This document shows positions 28,588 to 39,282 of a stretch of DNA of 64,000 bases, piece after piece (position 1 is the first letter of the stretch; every line of letters begins with the position of its first letter). The stretch is from NCBI GenBank assembly GCA_035771165.1, contig JAWNZC010000261.1, forward strand, positions 537,001 to 601,000, given 5' to 3'. The position numbers were made by a program, and so were the translations under genes. Source of the stretch: Paragorgia papillata (taxonomy: Eukaryota > Cnidaria > Anthozoa > Scleralcyonacea > Coralliidae). The notes beneath the pieces were generated by a model that did not search any database, was not told where the DNA came from, and worked only from the letters and a program-made list of their open reading frames with translations.

Positions 28588-29412
28588 TTATATGAAATTT
28601 CCATATTCCTTCATCATATCCTTGTTAATTTTTACAATCTCGTCAGGTAATAGTGGTCCATGAACAATCTTAATACCATAAATTTTTCCTTTTAGTTGGG
28701 TACTATTTGATGGGGATCCACTCAATCTTTTATTTAAAAATACAGACCCAAATGGACTACCTATATCTGCAAGGTCAGATATGAATTCTGATCCTGCCAA
28801 CTTTTTAGCATTTATGTACACACATGATCCAGTTCCCAACCAATGACAGGAAATTAAGTGTTTGTGGGTGATGCTATGGGGGCCAACAATGTTTACTGTT
28901 TTTTTAGTGCTTTGCATTATACCACCAACTATTAATTTGGAGTAAGAGTAGGATTTAAAACTAAGGTATTTGTCATAATTACCATTATCATTCCCAATAA
29001 GATAACACCAATCATCAGGAACAGATGTGTCAACAACAGTGCAAACAACAAAAACAGAAACATCATTAAACTGCATTTCAGTGTTGCAAAATAACATGTA
29101 GTTGCCTCCTGTGTTTTCAATGTAATCTATGCCTGGACCAATGGCATCTGAGCCAAATGTAGGGGCAACGGTTTTGTCATCTTGCCATAAAACAGAATTT
29201 CCACTCCGTGCTTGGGTTATTCTTCTTTCTCCACTATATGTTTCAAAGGTTTTGACAGCTTTTGTTATGTTAAGGTCAAAAACAGTTTTGTAATTTTCGT
29301 CAGGTGTTAGGGAAAGGTTTTTCAACTTTCGTTCAATATCTCTAATTTTTTTCTCCATGTCAAACTCTTCAAATGATCTTCTCTGTCTGCCATAACCATA
29401 ATAATAACTCAT
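28588..29412 (-). CDS. lectin/LamG-like candidate fibre or spike protein
   Basis: This 274-residue protein begins MSYYYGYGR, followed by a short coiled coil (about 15-35) and a beta-rich domain of about 230 residues resembling concanavalin A/LamG-type folds (YMLFCNTEMQFNDVSVFVVC ... LKGKIYGIKIVHGPLLPDEI). The final DEIVKIN motif is typical of the end of such folds. It pairs with the collagen-like gene: same N-terminal tag, same leader. It is probably a host-binding surface protein (inference). Confidence 0.65.
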   Translation of the reverse strand: MSYYYGYGRQRRSFEEFDMEKKIRDIERKLKNLSLTPDENYKTVFDLNITKAVKTFETYSGERRITQARSGNSVLWQDDKTVAPTFGSDAIGPGIDYIENTGGNYMLFCNTEMQFNDVSVFVVCTVVDTSVPDDWCYLIGNDNGNYDKYLSFKSYSYSKLIVGGIMQSTKKTVNIVGPHSITHKHLISCHWLGTGSCVYINAKKLAGSEFISDLADIGSPFGSVFLNKRLSGSPSNSTQLKGKIYGIKIVHGPLLPDEIVKINKDMMKEYGNFI

Positions 29413-29430
29413 TATTTATCTTGGAAAATT

Positions 29431-29448
29431 TTTAACATTTTTGTTAAA
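29431..29448. terminator. 3' hairpin, perfect 7-bp stem
   Basis: TTTAACA / TGTTAAA with a TTTT loop lies between the stop at 29491 and the lectin-like gene start at 29412. Confidence 0.5.
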
Positions 29449-29490
29449 GATTTTAGTTTATGTTTGGGGATGTTTTTTAGAAGATGTATC

Positions 29491-29949
29491 TCAGTATTTC
29501 CATGGTATTTTGTTGAAAAAGGTTTTTTTGTTGTATTTCTTTTTGGGTTTCTGTTTGTTAGTGGGCTCACTTAATAATATTTTTTGCATTGCCTTATCTT
29601 TTTCATCGTCTGTTAGGTTGTCAAATTCATTGTTAGATATTTTCTTCATAATTTTTGCTGCATTGTAAAAAAAATTGGCGCCTTCGATATCATTCATTTC
29701 TTCGAAAAGTCTGGCTTTTGTGTTCCAACTCTCAGCAATAGATTCTTCTATGGTCTGTACTAAATTAATTTTGGTACTTTGGTTCATTCTTGTTTTTTTG
29801 TTGTATTTCTTTTTGGGTTTTTGTTTGGTGTCTTCAGTGTCAAATATTTTCTTCGTATTTTTTGCTACATTGTAAAAATAATTGGCGTCTTCGGTGTCAA
29901 TAAGAAGTTTTTGTTCTGGGTTTAAAATATTAATTTCATTTGAGTTCAT
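29491..29949 (-). CDS. internally duplicated basic protein
   Basis: This 152-residue protein is built from two related halves: each has an ANYFYNVAK/ANFFYNAAK helix and then KQKPKKKYNKKT, a nuclear-signal-like basic block. The halves are separated by about 60 residues. AATAAAAGAA lies upstream of the ATG. No family is recognised; DNA or RNA binding is possible. Confidence 0.6.
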   Translation of the reverse strand: MNSNEINILNPEQKLLIDTEDANYFYNVAKNTKKIFDTEDTKQKPKKKYNKKTRMNQSTKINLVQTIEESIAESWNTKARLFEEMNDIEGANFFYNAAKIMKKISNNEFDNLTDDEKDKAMQKILLSEPTNKQKPKKKYNKKTFFNKIPWKY

Positions 29950-29988
29950 TCTTGTTCTTTTATTTTTTTACAAAAAAAATAGTTCAAT

Positions 29989-30189
29989 TTAAAAAACTGT
30001 GTCATATACTCCTGTTCTAACTAACATTTGGACTTTTGTTTCGCCTGGGTGTATGAAAGTGCAAACTGTTTTTGGATTTGTACTTTTGTTATGGTATATT
30101 ATATTTGGTGGCTTACCTGGATATTTTGTAAAACCCACCCACATACATTCCTCTTTGTCTGGACATAGGTTACTCCGTTTGTTATTCAT
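29989..30189 (-). CDS. small protein, last gene before right TIR
   Basis: This 66-residue protein, starting MNNKRSNLCPDKEECMWVG, has three Cys and two His and could bind a metal. TTTAATAA precedes the ATG, and that box begins at the inner edge of the right TIR. The function is unknown. Confidence 0.5.
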   Translation of the reverse strand: MNNKRSNLCPDKEECMWVGFTKYPGKPPNIIYHNKSTNPKTVCTFIHPGETKVQMLVRTGVYDTVF

Positions 30190-30192
30190 TTA

Positions 30193-30500
30193 TTAAATTT
30201 TAAAACCTTTGCAAATCCCCCAAACCCCCAAATCCCAAAAATTCCCAAAAACTTGGCAGCCATCTTGGAAACCCAATCCCAAAAAATCCAAAAAACTTGG
30301 CAGCCATCTTAGAAAAAAAAAACCAGAAACCTTTGCGGCCATCTTAGAAAAAAAATCCCAGAAACCTTTGCGGCCATCTTAGAAAAAAAATCCAGGAGGG
30401 GGTTTTTCAAAACTGAGGTTGGGATCGGACCATCTTGGAAAAGAATTCCAGGATGGGGGGTTTTCAAAACTGAGGTCTCGATCGGCATATTAACACTACT
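30193..30500 (-). repeat. Polinton right TIR
   Basis: It is the inverted copy of 10229-10537, differing mainly in T/G-run lengths. It contains the same AAGATGGC subrepeats. The element ends TAACACTACT, followed by the TGCGTC duplication at 30501-30506. Confidence 0.95.
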
Positions 30501-30506
30501 TGCGTC

Positions 30507-31255
30507 AACTAAAAAGAATTCTAAGGTCTCGTGGTCTTGGGAGACGAATAAATCGTAGCGATCTTGAAGAGGTTTGTCGATGCTTGGAAATGGAATTGCG
30601 TGGTAGTGGAAGTAGTATTGGGTATAGACAAATGACCCAAAGACTTTCACACGCCTATGACCTTTGTGTTGACAAAGATACTGTTAGAAACCTTTTAAAA
30701 ATTCTGGATCCGGAAGGGGTGGAAGCAAGGTCTAAACATCGATTGATGAGAAGACAGTATAAAACGGAGGGACCAAATCACTTATGGCATATAGACGGGT
30801 ACGATAAATTGAAGCCATTTGGCTTCTGTATACACGGAGCTATTGATGGATACAGTAGACGAATTTTTGACGGAGATGTTGTACATGATGAATGTCTTAA
30901 ATTTTGCTTCATCCAAGTTTTACGGGATGAACTGTACAAGTTTGCAGAACAATGGAATTTGCACAGAATAAGGCCAACAACAAATGTCGATTCTCCAAGT
31001 GGTCGTCCTGACCTACTTTATTTTCTCCCAGAAATGAACGCTGCAAGAAACTTAATAACACCAGTTTCATTAGATGACATTGAGGTTGCTGAACAGAGAT
31101 GCTGTTACAGATCTCCAGAAACTGGTTGTGCTGATGAATTTTGTGAATTAGCATCAATAATAATGCAAGAAAAAAATCTTGAGATGCCAAAGACAGCAGA
31201 GGATGCAGTAATTTTGTTCTCGGCACTGACAGAAGAGATTCGAAACTTATTATAG
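30507..31255 (+). pseudogene. integrase-core gene, 3' part, catalytic core deleted
   Basis: This continues the frame of 10090-10228. It includes an HTH-like N-region (RSRGLGRRINRSDLEEV), then HLWHIDGYDKLKPFGFCIHG and AIDGYSRRI, where the first catalytic Asp of this integrase family lies. At about 30867 the text passes straight into FDGDVVHDECLKFCF, which in family members I recall lies over 100 residues later. The segment with the remaining DDE residues therefore appears deleted. Even without the Polinton this copy would be catalytically dead. It faces the convergent SAM/UBX/HECT gene. Confidence 0.7.
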
Positions 31256-31574
31256 TCTCTACTTATTTTCATAACAAGACATCCAATACACATGTGAGTG
31301 GAACACGGATTCAATTTTGTTTGTTTTATAACAAGATGCTAAAGAGGCACATGAAGTGCACTTTACATGTATTTAATTGACAAAAACACCTGTGAAAAAC
31401 ACAACGTTTATTCAGATAGGAAACTATATAGTTTTAGTTCACCTTTGAATTGGTTTCCTTTGTTCTTTGTAGGGAGCTCAGCTACCCAAAAACCGGGTTT
31501 GGAGAACTGAATCAAATGAATAACTAAGAATATTAGTTGGTTATATAATCCCAGAGACATATAATGTTCCTGGG

Positions 31575-32203
31575 TAGAGGTGTGCATCGGATCGGATTGG
31601 ACGCTTACAATCCGACAATAGACCTTTCTGCATGAAGTGAATGGATCATGTGATCTTTCTTTTTGACAAATTTGATTGGTTAATGTCTAAAGTTGTCCGA
31701 AGTTTTACGAGAGCCAATCAAATCTCTCAATGCGTCATCCACGTACTTCGTGAGGAAAGGTCTATTGGTTAATGTTTGAAATCAAAATCCGACCCGATCT
31801 GAAATTGTCAGATCCGAATCCGATCCTATCCGATCCGAGTTTGATAAAGCATTCCGATCCGGATCCAAAAAAATCCGACAAAATCTTCAGTAGTGTGATT
31901 TGAACAAACAGACTTGTTTGTTGGCCTTTCTCTCCGATTTGAGAGTGAAAATCGCATGCGAAGGGCTTTAAAAGAAGATATTATTCAAGAAGCACAAAAA
32001 TAGAAAGTAATAGATTAACTTAAGAACAAAAAATCAAAACTAAATAAAATACTTTTACTATTGTGTAGTGATTTTCGAACTTGGTAATCGGGATACGATC
32101 CGATCCGACAACCGAACAACTTTTCCAATACGATGCGATCCGAAGTAAATATTATTGCTCCAAATCCGAACGAATCCGATCAGATCGGATTTGCACACCT
32201 CTA
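31575..32203. mobile_element. hAT-type MITE with 8-bp target duplication
   Basis: It begins TAGAGGTGTGCA and ends TGCACACCTCTA, rich inside in ATCCGATC words. Direct copies of TTCCTGGG flank it at 31567-31574 and 32204-32211. An 8-bp duplication with this terminus is characteristic of hAT. There is no coding capacity; it contains a nested element. Confidence 0.85.
31617..31766. mobile_element. small MITE nested in the hAT MITE
   Basis: TIRs AATAGACCTTTC / GAAAGGTCTATT bound about 150 bp. Both sides outside resume the ATCCGA-rich sequence of the outer element, so it inserted later. A TA target site is possible. Confidence 0.65.
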
Positions 32204-32211
32204 TTCCTGGG

Positions 32212-33132
32212 ACAAAAAAACCATCTGTATTCCTTAATCATTTGAAATTAACATACATGTAGTTGCTGTGTTTGTCTGGATAACTCAAAGGTGGCAAATG
32301 GACCAATGCTGCAGATAATCGACTTTGGTGATAATAATGTCGAGTTTTTTTTAACTGCCTATTCAATCAAAGTGCATCCAGCTCCTGCCACAGTCATCTT
32401 TTGATCTCGAGTGGGGGCACAAAACAGAACTTCATTAATAGTCTGCCTATAGCTGAATCATATATGCACATGTCGAAACCATGTCCTCCAACATTTGGAA
32501 ATTGATATTGTTAGGAACATACTTTTCAAAGGTGAACTAAGTACTAGAGTCTAGTAGGTTAGTTCCCGAAACCAAAGTAACTACATGTTGGTTATTCACA
32601 TTGCAATTCATGTCTCGGTGAATAACCAACACTATAGTTACCTCAGTTTCAGGAAATAACATATAGAATAGCTACTTACTTCTCGGGAGTTAACATTCAC
32701 ATTCAATGTTTCATCATGTTATTATTACAGAAATAAACTTACATTGCTGACTCAGGTTATTTCGTGCAAAGATGTTATTTTAAAAATATAAACCTTTTAG
32801 AACTTGATATTCTTTACAAATATCTTTTTGTAAATGTAAAGGATGCATGCCAATAAACGAGAAACAAAACGCATGCTAAGTCAATAACATTCCAGTTAGA
32901 GTCATGATTAACTCTTCCTTTAAAATACAATAACAGCAACATTAATGTATGGTAATAAGGGGTGTACCGGTGTAGAGGGCTGGGAGGTGAAGGGGGATGT
33001 TTTGTTATCATTTGTGTAATTTTTGTAGATGGTTTGAATTAAATTTTGCAATTATTATAGGAGCGACATCCACATCTTTGCCCTGAGCACCACTTTTTCT
33101 CGCTACACCCCTCACTAATCACCATATTAAAC
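32212..33132. other. non-coding spacer
   Basis: AT-rich, no supported gene. A few short dyads such as CAACACTATAGTTACC occur. It includes the 3' flank of the HECT gene. Confidence 0.4.
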
Positions 33133-36100
33133 TTACATAATGTCTATTTCCCAGAATTCACTGTCAATAATGTTGTTCATCTCTTGTCTAAATTCTGCAA
33201 AATTCTGGTATGTCGAAGGCAATTCCAAAGATGGTGCACACGTATGAGCAATAGGGCGTCTTACAAAGCCATCGAGACAAGTGAATATGACATCAATCTT
33301 TTCCACACAAATCATGTTTGCTCCTGTTAGGAATCGCAAAACTTTTCTTAAGGTTTCATCATCTAGACCTCTCAAGTATCGCTTAAGATAGGCAAGAGCA
33401 TCTCTCTGTGCATTATTTTGGGGCTCTGGCATAACTTTGAGGAGATTGATCACTTTCTTGTTTGTTGGGATGGCCCTCTCGAATACAGCTATGAGTTCTG
33501 AGGGGCTAGATATGACAGCCTTCAAACCACAGAATGCCATACGCCAGCAATCAATTATGTACTGAACAGCTTGAATTTGCTCTTTGTGGGCAATTTCTAA
33601 AATTGTATCCCTGCAGTCTTCTGGAGTTGGAACTCGCTTGCATCCAAATCTATCTAAAAAATCAAGCCACTCGTCGTTCTGTTCATCGTCCAAAGTATTA
33701 TCTAGGGCATGCATGACCAAAGCCCTTTCATCTGTAGACAGATAGGCTAAGAAGGAATCAAGAAGAATTTCCTGCGAGACCTCACTTTCTCCAAATAAGG
33801 TGGCAATAAGGAATGCCTTGTTCAACTTAATAGGGAAAAAATTAAGTTGATGAAATCCTTTTACAAGGATTCTTCCTATGGCCTCCCACTCAGATGCTTG
33901 AAAGTCATGCCTTATGACTGGTATGCGTTCATCTTCTCCAATCATGCAGGAGTTTTCAAAGTCTTTCCAGAATGCTGACAGTGCATCTCTGAAGACCCCA
34001 TTTGCATCTGATCCTGCTTCTGCCTGTCCATGGGCATTAATCATTGTGATTTTTATATAAGCTTCCATTAGTGATGAATCCTTAAATATTTCAATCATAT
34101 CAGACATGACCTGCACCCTTCTAATCCTGATGAATCTACAAATAAAGCAAAGAAGGGTGTTACTTGTATAAAACTGATATTAATGTACAACAAAGCAAGA
34201 AATGTGGTTAACTACCAAGAGTTTTGGGGACAATATACTGGTGTTTCGAGCGGGGACCCTCATCAGAGTAAAATATTATGAAAAACAAACAAAATAGGGT
34301 TTATCCAAAAGGGTGACATAACTTGAAAATCACCAATCAAATACAGGAGAGATATAAAGCTTAACAAACTAATGAATAAATTACTTCACTTAAGCTATAT
34401 AATTTATAATTATAAGCTATATAAAAAAATTAAATTGAAAAACTTGTATGAAATTAAATAAATGAAAAGTGTTCCTTGAGGTCATGTACAGTGTCGGTGC
34501 CAAGTTTAAAAATGAAACGCTGTGTAGTTTGTGGTTATCATTACCACCTAAGATGAGAAGGATAGTTAGAAGTTGTCCATTATAGATTCCAACTACCTGG
34601 TTGATGATGATTGTTGCTGGGTAGAATTGTCTTGATCGGATGGGTGGATAACAGAAGCATTATTTCTAAAAATGAAATACGAGTTTTAATGAATTTGTCT
34701 TACGAAATATAATATTTTTCAAACGTTAAAGCAAAGTAGCGAGGTATTGTTACTGTAGTCCAAAAAGAAACCATAACGCTTAACATGTATATTTGGGCTC
34801 TCTCTATTAGGAGATCTCATACGACATATTTAATATATATATATATATTTCTTATGCTACATATGACAGATGTCTGTCAAGTCTAGGAAGAAGAACATTT
34901 GAATACTTTGAATACTGAAACCAAATATAAAGTAGTCCATTATAGATTCCAGCTACCTGGTTGATGATGATTGTTGCTGGGTAGGATTGTCTTGATCAGA
35001 TGAGTGGATAATGGAAGCGTTACTTCTAAAAATATAATATGATTTTAATAAATTGCAGAAAATGAATGGATTAGGAAATACAGAGTTATCAATGTACAAG
35101 AAAGTACACTAGCTGATACATGTATGGGGTTATTGCATACACATATTTCCAGTACATATTCCCAGTAATTCTATACAATACTAAATTTAAGCAAGACAGT
35201 ATAAATGTATAGTAATATGGGTCTACCTCCATCGTATCCTAATTCCTCTTTTAGTTATTTTTAGATCTTGAGATAGCCATCATCAAATGATAGTATTAGT
35301 CATAGCATGTGACACCTATCATGATTTTTGCGTGGCAGTTTACACTCGTTCGTTTTGGGAAACCAAAATGGTGGGGAAAAGTCATAGGAGTGAACTACGT
35401 TTTGTCGAAGAATTGCATTATGAAAAGGTTTTATTAAAATTTTTACTCAAGAATTGACAACAGTCAAGACTCCTCATAAAGGAAAAGAGTTTTATTTTTT
35501 CTAAAATCCTCGTGTAGTAATATAACTTGAAATACATGAATGCAACAACCCCTCGCCTGCTTAATATACATTTTTGAATCCACCACCACCCCCACCCCCA
35601 CCCCCTCCCCCAAATTTCTGTTTTTTGTTGTATTAGTATAAACACACAGAAAACACCCAAGAAAATTAATTAGTAAAGTTCATCTATAGTCATGTATTGA
35701 CACACCGAAACTGAACACACAAAGTCAATATTAAAACAAAAACCGAGATGAACCAAATGACAAATTTTCATTCAAAAATAGATTATTGTAGCCAAGAAAA
35801 GACACAATGGCAATGTCCTAAGACAAAGACAACTCTAAAAATACAACTCCAGACAAGATATTTTTTATATTGAGTTTTCTTTTTAAGATTTCTTCTGTTC
35901 AGTTAACTCAGCTAAAACTGGCTTTTGTCACCACAAACACTGCCATCATTCTACTCTCTTCGGATTGTTTTTCTCGTTCGCGATTTCTTACTTTTTTCGT
36001 TGTTGAAAATAAATAAGGCATCGTTCAGTTCTCTTCAAGATCTAAAAAGCCGTTTGTTTCAAAACGTCTTCCTCATTCTCTCTTGAGTTAAGTAGAACAC

Positions 36101-36497
36101 ACCAGAGCAGAATTATTTACCAGCCTTGAACAGTTTCAGGACACATCCTTGTTCTTTCAGTAATACACTTCGGTCGGCATCGTTTTCGGTCTTTATCGTA
36201 ATTTTTAGGCTTTTTTCAGTGGTTTTAAGTCGTATTTATTGTTGCCTCTTCTCACTGCCACATCTCTTCTTAGCGTTCTTTCTTTGCTCTTTTTCCATAG
36301 TAATATTAAATGTACATTTTAGCTGAAACCATTTTTTCTGGCAAAGATTTCTTTCGTCATGATCCATTGGAAAATTATTTCGTAATCCAACCGATCATAA
36401 ATTATAATTTGCTGACGTAAATTTAAATAATTTGAATAATTTAACAGGTTAGTTACCAGTACCCTGCTATCCGAACCGCGCAAGTTGTGGAATTGAT

Positions 36498-36546
<49 letters not shown>

Positions 36547-38106
36547 CTTTCAGCTTTTCATTGCGCGTGTAATTTCGCATGTAAATGGTGTCCACGTATG
36601 TCGAGATTAGCACCCTCATTGGGTTCTGGGTCTTCGGGCCTACGCCCGGGCTCAGGGATTAAAAATTGGTCGTTTGTATAGGACATCTATAATGTCATTT
36701 TCGACTGCTCAACAAGTCGTGAGTTACGCACGAGGATTATCTTGCAAGATCTAAAAATAACTTAAGAGGAATTAGGATGGGACTAGACCCATTACTATAC
36801 ATTAATCCCTCTCTCACTTTATGCTTTCTTGATTTAAGATAATATTATATAATATACAGTATACTAACGGTGAGTCTTCTGGAATTTCAATAATTGATAA
36901 TTCCTCTTCATTATACTCAGTAGACCATTCACCCCAGTCACTTGTGTCTAGTGTTGGTCCAAACCCTAAAAAATTAATTTCATCACTAGAAGTTGACAGT
37001 GATGGGGTTCCTTCCAAGCACCCGACCATAGTCAATGTGCATCTGTCCAATAACTCACTGCTTGGGGGTAGTAGAATTCCTAGTGGATCGTTTAGTGTAA
37101 AATGTTCGGGTTCAGTAATTAAGGAACCTGCCCAATCATAAACAGAGCTCATCAAAGTATGGGTTGGAAATCTTCTTGATTGTAGCCCCAAAGACGGGTG
37201 TCTAATCTTCATGGTTACAAAATTATTATTGGGTTCAGGAAATACTCTATCCTTTCTTGCATTTTGAAGTCTTTCTTTGCGTTTTTCTTCTCGACTTTTT
37301 CTTTCCAGGTCAGCTTCTTTCTTCCTGTCAGTTTCTAAAGAGACTTGATATGCTTTATCTTGTTTCTCTATTAGAGCCTTTCTATCTTCAGATGAATCAA
37401 TTAATGAGACTCCCTCGTTCACCCTTGTCATTGGCATAACATCATCAGATTCAATTTCAAAGGGTTGATGATCTAGTTCATCATCACTTTCATGGTCGTC
37501 GCACAGTTTTCTCGATCGCAGGTACAGTCTTACTGTCTTGATTTTATATGCTTCCACATAGTTGTTAATATTGAATGGCACTGTTTTTTCCCCAACAGTG
37601 AGAGTTTCACCAATCTTTTCATCTTTAAAGTTGGACATCTCTATGACCATGTCATCAGCTTTTCCAAATATTGATTGTCCATTTGGAAAAAAAAGATCTT
37701 TACATGTTTGATACAATTCGAATTTACTCATTGTTACTGGCACATCAACTGTTCGACTACCTCCTCCTTTTGATAAGGGGACAAAGGTGTATGCTCCGTC
37801 TTCTTCTCTACAATGCTTCCAACCCAAGTGTATTTTTTTGGTTTTGATTTTTTCTTTCTTTTCTTGGATTGACGTACATGTAAACCTATTGCTATTCCCT
37901 GATGTCTTAATTCTTTTCTTTGTTATAAAGGCTTCAAGGAGTGCTTTTTTCTTCTTAATAACATCTTCCTGTGACGTTTGTGTTGGTTCACTCTTCTGCT
38001 GAACACTTTTGCAAAAGGCAATGAGGTTTATTCTGTCACCTACTTTTACTAGTCCAAGTTCCTCAAGAATCCCATCTGTTGCATTTAAAACTGCAGAAAT
38101 ATCCAT
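33133..38106 (-). CDS. SAM/UBX/HECT-domain E3-ligase-like gene, four exons seen
   Basis: Exons: 38106-36869, 35025-34957, 34665-34597 and 34135-33133. All joins have GT-AG ends and matching phase. Exon 1 holds the end of a SAM-like domain (ILEELGLVKVGDRINLIAF), a charged coiled coil and a UBX-like domain (FVTMKIRHPSLGLQSRRFP). The two middle exons are near-identical 69-nt copies. The last exon is a HECT-like domain with the catalytic Cys in AHTCAPSLELPSTY, 35 residues from the end, as in active HECT ligases. A TTTTTTCAG acceptor just before the first ATG suggests missing upstream exons, including the first half of SAM. The family is multi-copy in cnidarians, often beside integrase genes. Ubiquitin transfer is expected, but substrates are unknown. 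Confidence 0.75.
34574..35051 (-). repeat. tandem duplication carrying a 69-nt exon
   Basis: The segments 34574-34690 and 34935-35051 are about 90% alike, each with acceptor TTTTTAG, a 69-nt exon (encoding a Gln/Ser-rich stretch) and donor GTAG. The 23-codon length keeps the frame. Confidence 0.8.
36504..36545. repeat. (TA)n microsatellite
   Basis: About 20 TA units in the first intron of the HECT gene. The intron 35026-36868 otherwise holds no supported gene; C-rich and pyrimidine tracts occur near 35580. Confidence 0.9.
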
Positions 38107-38446
38107 CTGAAAAAATTATCAAAAAATTACATGTACATGTAACATACAGTATTGGGGAACGAAAAAAGAATCATGTTGAAACATTGATTCTTATTGTAAT
38201 TTAGTATAAAACACCTCAATCATAACACAATATCATAAAATATTTTTTTTTTTAATTAATATACTTTCTGCAATATTTATACAGTATCTCAAATATTTTA
38301 TTTTACTATTTTAATACAGTTTGATAGTACTGTACATGTATATATATATCCTTAACAAACATATTTGCCATGATGATTGGCCTTACAAGAAAAGGTAAGA
38401 AACCCAGCCTGAGAGTAAGAATAATAAAAGTAAAATAAAAGTGAAA

Positions 38447-38997
38447 GGTTTAAAAAGCAAAAAGCAAGGCACAATGCATTGGGCTATTCCAATTTTTACC
38501 CGCACCCCCCTGTTGAGGAACCTCTTTTTTTTTACCACCCCCTTAGGAATTTCCGCTATTTTCTGATATAAATTTACCCCTCCCCCTGGAAATTCCAAGT
38601 AGACTCAACCCCTTCCCTGGAAATTCCAAGTAGACTCAACCCCCTTCCCTGGAAATTCCAAGTAGATTCAACCCCCTCCCCTGGAAATTCCAACTGGTTT
38701 CAACCCCCTTCCCTGGAAATTCCAACTGGTTTCAACCCCCTCCCCTGGAAATTCCAACTGGTTTCAACCCCCTTCCCTGGAAATTCCAAGTAGATTTAAC
38801 CCCTCCCCTGGAAATTCCAAGTAGATTCAACCCCCTCCCTGGAAATTCCTACTGGATTCCTCAAAAACACCCCTCCCCTTTGGAATTTCCAAATTTCCAA
38901 GGTTCCTCAACAGGGGGGGGGGGTGTGAACAAAAATTGGAATAGCCCATTTCAGCAGACACATCAGGAATGTCTGACAAAATGCATCGTGCCTTGCT
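38447..38997. mobile_element. MITE containing a ~33-bp minisatellite
   Basis: The TIRs include AAAAGCAAGGCACAATGCAT, GGGCTATTCCAATTTTT and CCTGTTGAGGAACC on the left, with matching complements on the right (some spacing differences). Between them, about nine copies of a roughly 33-bp unit containing CCCTGGAAATTCCAA and TTCAACCCC run from about 38583 to 38860. There is no coding sequence. Confidence 0.7.
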
Positions 38998-39282
38998 TTT
39001 ACTAAACCTCCCTTGGCTTTTGTGTACAATCACACTGTGTGTTAATCACTAATCAACCTTATACAATACAATACATTATACAATACAATTCAATACAATA
39101 CAGCTTCAAAAGGCCACTTTTGAGGAACAGTAGGGAAAAAACCCACATTTAGAAATAAACTTTTCTAAGGTTTAATGAGTCAAAATAAGTACTTTGATAA
39201 AAAAAATATTCGTACGATATAGTTAAAGGTGATATCCAGCGCGTTCTGCGGATGATCCGCCATCTTTGTGTACGCGCTGGAT

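Larger units (their letters stand above)
10229..30500. mobile_element. Complete Polinton/Maverick element (adintovirus-like)
   Basis: The element is 20,272 bp, begins AGTAGTGTTA and ends TAACACTACT. Identical TGCGTC hexamers flank it (10223-10228 and 30501-30506). AG...CT ends, a 6-bp duplication and long TIRs are Polinton hallmarks. It encodes DNA polymerase B, integrase, packaging ATPase and capsid proteins, which together define the class. Most genes read leftward; four read rightward (10574, 14994, 19898, 21185). Gaps between genes are under about 140 bp. The near-identical TIRs and perfect duplication imply a recent insertion, although two genes carry inactivating breaks. I recognise no Ulp1/adenain-type protease. 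Confidence 0.97.

Noticed and set aside
34234..34275. GTTTCGAGCGGGGACCCTCATCAG as a terminal motif of a retroelement
   Set aside because: Only a single short match with no second end or coding region.
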